Shown piece by piece: positions 54,421 to 64,000 of a stretch of 64,000 nt of DNA. Every line of letters starts with the position of its first letter. Position 1 is the stretch's first letter. Source of the DNA: Amia ocellicauda (Eukaryota; Chordata; Actinopteri; Amiiformes; Amiidae); NCBI RefSeq assembly GCF_036373705.1, contig NC_089868.1, forward strand, positions 16,164,520-16,228,519. The letters run 5' to 3'. Below the pieces are notes generated by a model that made no database searches, was not told the DNA's origin, and worked only from the letters and a program-made list of their open reading frames with translations. A program made the translations under genes and the position numbers.

Positions 54421-56564
54421 CATATATATTCTTCATTGAAAACATCTGTCAGTAACCTATATTGTCAGTGAAAACTAAATAAATGAGCCAAAGAGAATTT
54501 TTTATATAGGCGGGAGACACCCATCACCTGTTACATTTAAACAGTCTCTTATACAAGGCATGTGAACCATGATACAAAAAAGTTACATACGACTTCTTAG
54601 CTGTTCTGTATAGACTGTAGTTATAACTTCACCTGCTGAAAATGCTACTATCACCGCCAGGGACTTTCTCAAAAACAGCCTTCTGTACCAGCAGTCAGAT
54701 TCCATTACTCCCTTCAAACAATATTAAGAGCCCTGTTTAAAGGGGGGAAAACAGCTGTCATTTTAGAGAAGACCTCCAATCAATTCTAGCTGTTTATGAA
54801 CATTTAAAAAGTTTCATGTTTCAAGATAATGCACAACCTCTGTGAAACAAGAAGTGTTCAGCAGAAGAAACCCCAGAAAGGTGGAAAGTCTGGTCATTTG
54901 AATATTGATCACAAAATAATAATAGAATAATAATAGAATAAGGAGTGTTTAAACATTTATTTTGTATTAAGAACACGCTGATAAATGTTGCTGGGAAATA
55001 ATACTTTCAAACTTCAGAATCCAGATCCTGTGTTAATCGTCATTATATTTAAATAGAAGCATCAACATTTCAATTTCCTGGCAAATAAATAAGTTAATTA
55101 GAATCTATAAAATATACAATTAAATGCTATATTAAAATATAGCTTTTACAACTAACCTACATTATAGGTATTCATCAAACAGACAATTCTACAAATTTTG
55201 CAGCATTTAACCATAGGTCCTTTGAAAGTTTAACTGTTCCATCTACTGGTCCTGTTTAGTATTACACAATAATATTAATTTTACCTGACAGAATATTGAC
55301 AATTGATTAATATGCTTCAACATGCAAGGAAATATGTCTCCATACTCTACTATTACTATTAGCACCTTGGGTGCACAGATGGAAAATCTTACTATCTTAC
55401 TAGTAATAAGCTCACAAACTGTTCAACAGGATTTAGTTCATACACATAATTACTTTTTAAACTAGTCCCTGAAGAAAATGAGTACTGTTAAATTTTAATG
55501 GACCATCAACTGTGAAACTGTGTGGGGAAATAAATAACACCAAGTGATCTAAGATAGATCAACAGTATAATTCATGATGTAAGATTTGGAATTTGTATTA
55601 ATTGGTGTAAATGTAAAACACATCACATCTGAAGTTAGAAAGCATGAGAAACTGATACACTAATTAGGCAAGTGTTGTTAATGAGCCATACTGGACTGCG
55701 CGCTAGGGGTAATGAATTTTGATTTGAAGGAAATGTGCTTGAAACCACATGCAATTTTAAAATGTAGTTTGTAGTTCAACACAAAGCAGTTCGCCAAAGA
55801 TGAATAACGCTGCACATTTTCAATTCATTTGAACTGCGATGAAGGAACATATGTCTTCCCTTGACAGGCAAAGAAAGCATCAATGTAGCACCCAGGAGTT
55901 CAACTAAACTGAAACAGACTTGCAGCTGTATGACATGGGAAGATACAGATTATAATGCAATCAACAAGAAAAGCAGACAACTGAAAAAAGCAATGAGATT
56001 CGGCATATTTAAATTGCCTTCTGAAACATCTTCCTACATCTTCCTTCAAATGACCTTAATTTTTTAATGCAGAAACAGGACTACATGCAATTTATTTGGG
56101 ATTAAAAGTACACCTGACTCGGTTCATTGGTGAAATAAATCCTGAAAGTCTTAAGTTAGAAAACATTAATAAAATGCATTTTGTCAGAATATTTATATTT
56201 AAAAAAAAAAAGAAAAAGTTCAGCATCAAAAGTCAATTACATATCTTTTGGATATGAAGATTGTTTTCTTCACAGAAAGAGGAGAGTTTAGGAACAACAA
56301 AGCTTATAAACACCAGGATGTCATTTGGCCTGTCTTGTTTGTTGGTTTGTTAAATGTGTGCTGATCCAGGAACCACATCAATCCATTTCCCACAGAATCC
56401 ATGTGAATCAGTTTTCACAGTTTAAACCTTTCAACCGAGACACAGCATTTAAAAGTCTATTCTTCAATGTCAGTCTTAAAGCAGACAACAACTATGTCAT
56501 CTTATCTCATACGCCTCTATGTAAATAAATGAAGGCCATCTTCAAGGTCGTTTTCGAAATCATG
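50726..56564. other. Intergenic, downstream of TYW3, no gene seen
   Basis: AT-rich, with a C-run near 51160, a (TCTA)n tract at 50892-50906 and a TACA/TA microsatellite at about 54366-54428. The part next to 56565 is probably TYW3 3' UTR. A short CCACCCCCACC/CCTCCACAACC tract near 53820-53870 is low complexity rather than a proline-rich exon. Confidence 0.4.
54366..54428. repeat. (TACA)n(TA)n microsatellite
   Basis: Compound TACA and TA repeats. Confidence 0.9.
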
Positions 56565-59500
56565 CTAAACTGCATCCTCCGGACTCTGAGAGGAAGCTTT
56601 TGGGGCTTTGTCCTGCGTTCTCCTTCTTCTGCGAGTGTATGTGGATTTGTCCGTAGTGGCGTCTGTGTTCATACAAAGGGAGTTTTCGGCCGCCACAGCA
56701 GACTGTAGACAGCAGTAGAACCTTTAGGCAAATAAACAGAGGGTATTACTTACCCGGTCTGGCATCACCATGTGCCAGGATTGTCATCAGTGTATTTAAT
56801 ACTCGGGTAGATTACTAATATGACCAAAAGTTTGTTTTGGCGTTCAGTTTGTGTGTGATCAAAATTGTATATTTTAATATTTAATTAGATCATCATTAGC
56901 TTTGCTGGACCATGTTTTAAAACCGCCTTTGTTTATGAACTCAAATAAACACATCATGTTCCTGAATCCTGGCTGTAGCATTACTAGTGCTGAAGTAACG
57001 CTGCCGAGTGGCCTACCTTTCTATTCTTCGCTGGTTTTCTTCCATTTTCTTATTAGCTACTTCAACCAGGAAGTCAATGTACTGCTCGTTAACTAGGACA
57101 TGTCCTTTATGGCTGAGGGGGACTTCAAGACAGTGTGTACTCCGCACAGCCTAAGGACACAGATAATTAAAGCTAATTAAAAAAAAAAGCATATTATTTC
57201 AAAAGACCACACTTCAGACTTTTTACAAGCTATCATACTGTCATATTTGCTAAGATTTGGGCCTTGTTTTATTCTTAATCCTCAAATAATAATATTGTGA
57301 CAATTATCCTTTTCAAAATCTTGAAAACTCTATCATGTTAATCAAGAGATATTTTACATTAAATAATTTCCATAAAACATCAAACTTGTTTTGAGAAATT
57401 TGAAATAATTAACTTAATTTACCATGATTATTTTTCCTTTCTTGCCAACAGTAATGCCGGAGTTCCTAAAGCCTGCATTTATCGCTACGGAGTGCTGCAA
57501 AAAAGAAAGAAAACACACTAATTATAATTAAATATTGATGTAGTTCCAATTATTGTCACCCACAGAAACATACTTAATTTGAAGCAATGTTATTCGGTTA
57601 TTTATATTTTGTTTAATTAACAGTGTTTAATAAACTATAATTATTTCTCAATTATGACTTTCCAAGTTTGTTGGAAAACTGATTTTGCCGTGAAAAAGGT
57701 TTGAAACATTTCAGCTGATATAAAATGGGGGGTGTAAAACGTTAAGTGGGTCCAAAGATATCAACTGAATGTTGTTCACACCCTGAAAAACACACCTGTA
57801 CTGCACATGTTTTTTTTTTCTATTAAATCCTTTAATAAGCTGATTATTTGTTTTAAGGTAATAAAATAAGAACACTTATACTAAACAACATTAAGAACAA
57901 TTGTTATATCAATGTATAAGGTTTCATAGTTTAATCATCAGACATATAAAACACTTGCTCTCTGGTGACATAATAGTTCTCGACTCTCACATACCAGGAG
58001 CTGTGCATCTTCCAGGCGTTTACACTGCACATGTAGCACAAATGGTTCAAATTTAAATACAGCATCTCCACAGGCACGCTCCACCCCAGACATCTGTAAC
58101 AGCATTCGAGACACGAGAAAACATAAGTACTAATTTTCTAAATGTGACCTTTTAAATACATTAAAACTACAACTCACAAATCTGATTATTAGCAATAATA
58201 TTATTAGTATTGTTAATATGTTATGTTGTTAATATTAGTTTTGTTAAAATTTGCTCCCTTTCCCGTAGCCCTTGACTGTGACCCTACATCTTGACAGCAC
58301 TTAGCTTTCACCGTCCAAGATGTAGGAAGTCTCTTACTGTACTTGTGTAAATTGGAATTTGTAAAATGTATTATTTTGAATGGCTATGTTTTAGCTAAAT
58401 TGAATTTGTAATGATTGATGCCTTGTACTTCATCAACTGTATTTTTGCACTTTGCTTGCACTTATGTTGTAAGTCACCCTGGATAAATAATAATGAAATG
58501 CATGCCAAAAACTTATAAAGCTATCAAGTAAAATACATATAATTTGAATGTGGTTGAGTTGTAACTGTGTCATTTGTTCACATTTGTACTGTGTGCCTTA
58601 TAAATGAGCGAGCCTGGTCACTTTTACTGCCTTATTAAAATGTGCAAGCCCTGTTAAATAACCTACATATTTTGTATGTTGTATATTTAATATTGATTTT
58701 AATAGTAATGTCATTTTAAAAAGAAAAGAAAAGAAAAAAACACGTGTATTTAATGAGTTTACTAATTAAGAATGGCAAATCAGTAACTTTTATTACTGGA
58801 CCCAGCAGGCATCAGCTGGGGCTGCTTGCAATTTCTGACATATATTGTCTGGGGACTATCTAATATCATTATTATTATTTGTATTAATCGTAATAATACA
58901 ATTTATTTGTATAGCACCTTTCAAACATAAGATGCAACTCAAAGTGCTTTACATAAATTATAGAAATTGAAATTATAGCAAGTATACAAATGATAGAAAA
59001 TATACAAAAATATGAATTTAGTAAAGAATGAATAGATAAAGTAAATACAATAAAACAACTAATAAAGTAGTGGACTACTAAAAGAAAAACTATGTTTGAG
59101 CGGTTTCTTCAAACTGTTCACAGAGGTTGCCTTTCTAATTTCAGCTGGGATTTTGTTCCAAATATTTTGTGCAATAATAAAAGGCTACATGATTAGTGAT
59201 TACAGCTCACCAGATACATTGGATTTGAATTGTATATTACTAAATACAGTACATACGCACCACATCTTTCTTCTCGCACTTGCTGTGGGTAACAAAGAGC
59301 CAGGAGCAGTTCTGTTTCTGCACGTCAGGACTGTCACAGATCTAACAACCCAGAAAAAAGTGAATATAGTGACTTTGCCAACTGAGAAAAAATAAGAGTA
59401 ATATAATACTCAGCCACTCCATTTCAATAAAGCTGCCAATGCAAATCGAGTCCTGAAAACATCATCGTTTTCTCACCCCATCTATCAATATTATTCGTCC

Positions 59501-59650
59501 AGAACACGAACTGGTAGTGAAGTAACTTTTTGATTCGTTAATAAAACCAACAATGTGTAATATGTGCTCATCGACATTTCCCTTCTTGCTGAAATCCATT
59601 TTGCTTAAGCACTGTTTTTTCCATTGTCTGAATGTGTTTTCGGCGGCCAT
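56565..59650 (-). CDS. TYW3: TYW3, tRNA wybutosine-synthesizing protein 3 (complete, six coding exons)
   Basis: SAM-dependent enzyme that N4-methylates the wybutosine precursor (yW-86 to yW-72) at position 37 of tRNA-Phe. Exons in transcript order: 59477-59650, 59261-59341, 57995-58093, 57423-57494, 57017-57150, 56565-56721; 717 nt, 238 codons plus TAG (human 259; the C-terminal tail is shorter). Family motifs: N-terminal [19 protein letters not shown], the S-S-C-S-G-R signature at residues 47-52, [58 protein letters not shown] (S155-H156-K157-G158) and RIERFYCCLQ. The Arg/Lys-rich end ([10 protein letters not shown]) is disordered and poorly conserved in the family. Phases match at every junction. 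The donor after exon 2 is a weaker GTGCGT. Intron 2 contains two retroelement-derived repeats. The gene is divergent from CRYZ. Confidence 0.94.
58260..58495 (+). repeat. SINE/LINE-derived repeat ending GTAAGTCACCCTGGATAAAT
   Basis: Within TYW3 intron 2. It ends with the common fish retroelement tail GTAAGTCACCCTGGATAAAT followed by AATAATGAAA. The similar tail at 50600-50725 indicates the same family. Confidence 0.6.
58895..59000 (+). repeat. Dispersed repeat ATTTGTATAGCACCTTTCAA
   Basis: Within TYW3 intron 2. TTTATTTGTATAGCACCTTT followed by CTCAAAGTGCTTTACATAAA matches a pattern seen widely in fish genomes (TATAGCGCCTTTC...AAAGTGCTTTACA). The class is uncertain. Confidence 0.55.
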
Positions 59651-60322
59651 TCTCTCGATTTTCTAAATGACTGCTCTAAAAGATATCAGCATCTCTATCA
59701 AATCCATCGATTCTGCAGAATTACACACAAGCCGTGCACTGCATGGACAGCGCCATGTTGTCAGAGAGCACACGGGTACGGTGGCCTGACAGATCCAATT
59801 CCCGAAGCAGTACACAGCTCCCACGCTTGATACATTAGTTTCTTGCTCCACCTACAGGCACTGCTGAAACGAAAACACTGGTGAGTGGCTGAAACACGGA
59901 TTTACATGTAAACATATGGGCCTATGTAGACAAATGCTAAGCACTAGTAATATTAAAATGATGGTGCAATAGTTCAGCTTGGAGCAGCATGGTGTTTAGA
60001 GTTCATGTCGTGGGAATATTACAATAATATGCCTTCATAACGTGTTTAGCTCTGTGGTTTGGCTAGTTTCACTTCTTAGCTAAGGCAAATCGTCTACGTC
60101 TGCAACATAATGAGTAGAATTTGCTGTGAATCTTATCTGTTCATACGTGTCTTTGTGTGGACGTTATTGATTATTAACTACGTTGCAAATCTTTACACAG
60201 TGCAATGGGGATGGTTAAACATTTAAGAGACCTCACCTACCTAGCATATAACTGGTCTTGCACACAAGTATTAGGCAACTTCAACGTACAGCCTGCCTTA
60301 GTTATTGCTGTTTCTTGCATAG
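59651..60322. promoter_or_regulatory. Bidirectional TYW3/CRYZ promoter and CRYZ non-coding first exon
   Basis: The two start codons lie head to head, 679 bases apart. A strong donor (CACTG then GTGAGT at 59881) and an acceptor (TTCTTGCATAG, AG at 60321-60322) just before the CRYZ start suggest a non-coding CRYZ exon ending at 59880, spliced to 60323. No TATA box is obvious. This is the usual arrangement for a shared housekeeping promoter. Confidence 0.55.
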
Positions 60323-60329
60323 GAATACA

Positions 60330-63300
60330 ATGGCCACTTCGAAGTTCATGAGAGCAATCAGAGTGTCCGAATTTGGGGGCCCATCGGTTCTGAAATTGTT
60401 CAATGATATTCCAGTGCCGACCCCAGGACCCAACCAGGTAAATCATGTATTTTAAATTTGCTTGGGCTGCCATAGTTCTAGCTAGCTGATACATACGCCG
60501 ATCAGCCATAACATTATGACCACTGACAGGTGAAGTGAATGACACTGATAATCTCGTTATCATGGCACCTGTCAGTGGGTGGGATATATTAGATATATAA
60601 GTTGATGTGTTAGAAGCAGGAAAAATGGGCAGCGTAAGGATCTGAGCGACTTTGACAAGGGCCAAATTGTGATGGCTAGACGACTGGGTCAGAGCATCTC
60701 CAAAACTGCAGCTCTTGTGGGGTGTTCCCGGTCTGCAGTGGTCAGTACCTATCAAAAGTGCTCCAAGGAAGGAAAAGCGGTGAAGCGGCGTGGGGAGCGA
60801 AGGCTGGCCCGTGTGGTCCAATCCAACAGACGAGCTACTGTAGCTCAAATTGCTGAAAAAGTGATTGCTGGTTCTGATAGAAAGGTGTCAGAACACACAG
60901 TGCATCGCAGTTTGTTGCATATGGGGCTGCGTAGCCGCAGACCAGTCAGGGTGCCCGTGCTGACCCCTGTCCACTGCTGAAAGCGCCTACAATGGGCACG
61001 TGAGCATCAGAACTGGACCACGGAGCAATGGAAGAAGGTGGCCTGGTCTGATGAATCACGAGTTCAAGGTGTTGACTTGGCCTCCAAATTCCCCAGATCT
61101 CAATCCAATCGAGCATCTGTGGGATGTGCTGGCCAAACAAGTCCGATCCATGCAGGCCCCACCTCGCAACTTACAGGACTTAAAGGATCTGCTGCTAACG
61201 TCTTGGTGCCAGATACCACAGCACACCTTCAGAGGTCTAGTGGAGTCCATGCCTCGACGGGTCAGGGCTGTTTTGGCAGCAAAAGGGGGACCTACACAAT
61301 ATTAGGCAGGTGGTCATAATGTTATGGCTGATCGGTGTATGTGACAATTATATACAGTCATTTAGGTATGCATTATAATTATAATAATATTTAAGGACAT
61401 AGTTGTGTCTACAGGAATCATTTTACACTTCACAGTAATGGGATACTAAGTAAAATGTGAGTTTCCTCAAAGACAATTTGCAAGGGGTACAACAGGCAAG
61501 GAATACGTTTTACTGGCTCACTGTATTCTATACATGTACCACATAACACATTCCAATAGAATAAAATATGTTTTAAACAATGTATTGTGTGGTTTAACAT
61601 TTGTGTAAAGTACAGTGTGTATTGGAAGTGTTTTCACTGAGTGGGTTTAATATTCCTGCAGCTGTTAATCAGAGTACATGCGTGTGGGGTGAATCCAGTG
61701 GAAACCTATATCCGCTCTGGTGCCTACGCCCGAAAACCAAGCCTTCCCTACACGCCTGGATCTGATGTGTCTGGGGTTGTTCAAGCAGTTGGAGACAATG
61801 TAACAGCATTTAAGGTACACAAAACAATTACCGAAGAATAACAAACAGGTCCTGTATCTTTACCTCTAAAATATTCATGGTGTTTATCTAGTATAATATT
61901 TTGTAAACACTGTCTGTAATCTGCTAGAGAAAATAATGATTCAATTAGTCTTGCCTTGCCTGACTGTTTTTTTTTGTATGTACATGAATTGGTGTTTTAT
62001 GAAAATATTAAAGAGTATGGTAGTCTGTTCTACTCTTTTGCATGTCATTCATATTTTATAGCTAGTACCCCATGATTTGTGCGATCAATATCAACCATGT
62101 GACAGATCACGCAAAACACAGGGCCCTATTTAGAAGATACGGTGCAGTGCAAAACTGAACTTTGTTTGTTTTTTCATATCTAAAACCTAAATACAAAAGT
62201 TACCTATAGCGTGCTTTCCAAACCTGAAACATAATGCTGGCCGACTGTAAACCAGGCAATCAGTGAATAAGGTAATTCTATACTCCAAAGATATCCTTCC
62301 TATTGCTTGCCCTTGAAATTCTTGGGTTACCAGAAGTCTTGTAATGGAGAGCTCGAAAGACCATCTATGAAATTGGAAATACCTGAGGTTTGCTTAACTT
62401 TAAAAACACTGCAGTATTTGAAAGCATTTTTAACTATGGCTTGGCATGAGTTATTAAATATGGCAACATGAACTTCTGAATCATCTGAATTGTTTAATTA
62501 AGAAAAGACACTTTAAAGCTCAAAATGTCATACTTCTGAAATATTTTTCAGTACAACGATATTCTAAAATGTTAATTTCTATTAATTTGATTGACATTTT
62601 TAACGTGAAATAATAAAGGTATTTATGTTTCCATACTCAAACAAATACTATTTCTACAGCTTAGTTCGATTGTCTGACGTCTCTCATGTTGACATGCTAT
62701 ATGCATTATTTAGCTCGAACACATTTACACACATTATGTTTCTTGTTACAGGCAGGTGATCGTGTCTTCACTACCAGCACAGAAACTGGGGGTTATGCTG
62801 AATACACAAAAGCTTCAGAGGATTCGGTTCATCTGCTGCCTGATAATTTAGACTACAAACAAGGAGCTGCTATTGGAATCCCTTACTTCACTGCCTACCG
62901 CGCTCTCTTCCATAGGTAAGCGAGAGCCGCAAAACACGCCTATTGTTGAAAACGTCCATACGAATATTTAGGAAACATGCCCTAGTCAGAGGAATCTCAC
63001 TGTTACAGACAAACATTACAAAGGTTGAAGGAAAAATGTGGTAGGCCCAAAGGTTAGATTCATGTGACATAGGCCTCTTTAGGACACCACAGATTTGTAC
63101 ATGTTTAATTTAAATACATATAGCTTTAATAACTATGATTTGTAAATTATTTGACATCTGTTTCAGAGCCCATGCCAAGTCAGGAGAGAGTGTTCTTGTT
63201 CATGGAGCAAGTGGAGGGGTAAGAAATGCTAACACGGTCAAGATGAACACATGATTACTGTGCCTACATATACATACAGTGCACATGTGTAAATATACGA

Positions 63301-63953
63301 CAGGATGATTAAATGCACAGTATATTTTAATCAGTTTATCCAGAACTACACTTGCTTTTCAGATTAAATTTAAAAAAACAGCTGTTATTTTATAAATGCA
63401 CATTGTGTCTTCATTGTGTCACATGATCAGTGCGGTTACTGTTAAAGCTTCACTGTATGTATCGTCACTGTGATCGGTATAATGAGTAACACATTTAGCT
63501 GACCGTATTGTGCAGGTTGGTGTGGCAGCATGTCAGATAGCCAGAGCCTTTGGCATGAAGGTGCTGGGGACGGCCGGGACTCCTGAAGGACTCGCTTTAG
63601 TGATGAAGAACGGAGCTCATCAGGTCTTCAACCACAGAGAGAAGGACTACATTGACAAAATCAAGGTAGAAACCAAACAACGGGCCTCGCAACTTCACTG
63701 TTCTAATTAAAATATCACTTTAAAATCTAGTGCTGGAATAATGACTTTGAACCTAGCTGACTGGCAGTGGAAGACATACATGCGTAAGCAGCATTACGCA
63801 GTAGTAAGCAGCATTGTTACATTTTTTTTTGCTGTTTTCCTTGGTATTTAGGAAGCTACTAGCGAAAAAGGAGTGGACGTGATCATTGAGATGCTGTCAA
63901 ATGTGAATCTGAGTCATGACTTGCAGCTGGTGTCATATGGAGGGAGAGTGATT
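60330..63953 (+). CDS. CRYZ: CRYZ, quinone oxidoreductase / zeta-crystallin (5' part, cut by window end)
   Basis: Cytosolic NADPH:quinone reductase of the zinc-free MDR family (one-electron reduction of quinones; it also binds AU-rich RNA and was recruited as a lens crystallin in some mammals). Exons seen: 60330-60437, 61662-61814, 62752-62915, 63167-63218, 63516-63665, 63852-63953; 243 codons of about 329, so the C-terminal quarter lies beyond 64000. It starts [18 protein letters not shown]; a second Met at residue 7 is possible. The GroES-like N-domain carries [20 protein letters not shown] and [13 protein letters not shown]. The Rossmann dinucleotide site is [19 protein letters not shown] at about residues 154-172, followed by GTAGTPEG and [18 protein letters not shown]. 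Phases match throughout. Intron 1 hosts a Tc1 copy. The upstream non-coding exon is inferred from splice signals. Confidence 0.94.
60496..61337 (+). mobile_element. Internally deleted Tc1/mariner-like transposon in CRYZ intron 1
   Basis: Flanked by TA at 60494-60495 and 61338-61339. Terminal inverted repeats of about 28 bp (CGCCGATCAGCCATAACATT then ATGACCAC) differ from each other at one position. The transposase N-terminus is readable from [20 protein letters not shown], with a helix-turn-helix ([20 protein letters not shown]) and [21 protein letters not shown] stop follows LTPVHC at about 60978. Near 61066 the frame jumps from AWSDESR straight to [20 protein letters not shown], so the middle of the DDE domain is deleted and the frame is shifted. 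The copy is non-autonomous. The 203-codon antisense frame across it is a shadow. Confidence 0.88.
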
Positions 63954-64000
63954 GTGAGTATTAACGTTTCCTGAAGCACCTGTCTGCTCTGTGGACCTTT

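Noticed and set aside
60237..60848. 203-codon open frame on the minus strand
   Set aside because: It runs antisense through CRYZ exon 1, its intron and the Tc1 transposase, and crosses recognised coding sequence; the protein has no family resemblance.
1..64000. CRISPR arrays, bacterial operons, prophage or retroviral genes
   Set aside because: Nothing of this kind was seen; all coding sequence is spliced vertebrate genes or DNA/LINE transposon relics.

Overview
This is vertebrate genomic DNA, most likely from a ray-finned fish. Genes are split into short exons with GT-AG introns, the background is AT-rich, and the repeats are Tc1/mariner-like transposons and LINE/SINE tails typical of fish. 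I reconstructed four genes exon by exon; reading frame and splice phase close at every junction. The order SLC44A5 (+), LHX8 (-), TYW3 (-), CRYZ (+) matches the arrangement I know from human 1p31. High similarity to the tetrapod proteins and the un-rearranged synteny would fit a slowly evolving lineage (gar, bowfin, sturgeon or an early-branching teleost), but that is inference.

Layout. 297-7766 is the 3' part of SLC44A5 (choline-transporter-like), which has two alternative terminal coding exons, each with its own stop. 7767-14027 is the convergent SLC44A5/LHX8 spacer. It holds a long foldback element rich in GATATC and a nested stack of decayed Tc1-type transposons that ends just beyond the LHX8 3' end. 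14028-19289 (minus) is a complete LHX8 in eight coding exons: two LIM domains and a homeodomain, 343 codons. 19290-56564 is a roughly 37 kb gene-free interval upstream of LHX8. It holds microsatellites, two divergently oriented Tc1 fragments, hairpins, and several GC-richer non-repetitive islands that are plausible enhancers. 56565-59650 (minus) is a complete TYW3 (six coding exons, 238 codons). 60330-63953 is the 5' three quarters of CRYZ, cut by the window end; its first intron carries an internally deleted Tc1 element with almost intact inverted repeats.

How the genes relate. TYW3 and CRYZ are head to head and probably share a promoter of about 0.7 kb. TYW3 acts in wybutosine modification of tRNA-Phe; CRYZ is an NADPH-dependent quinone reductase. 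LHX8 is a developmental regulator (forebrain cholinergic neurons, teeth, germ line), and the large empty interval beside it fits a regulatory landscape. SLC44A5 is tail to tail with LHX8. I found no undescribed molecular system. The points most worth checking are the alternative SLC44A5 C-termini, the GATATC foldback element, a 40-bp-stem hairpin at 39541-39661, and the candidate enhancers.
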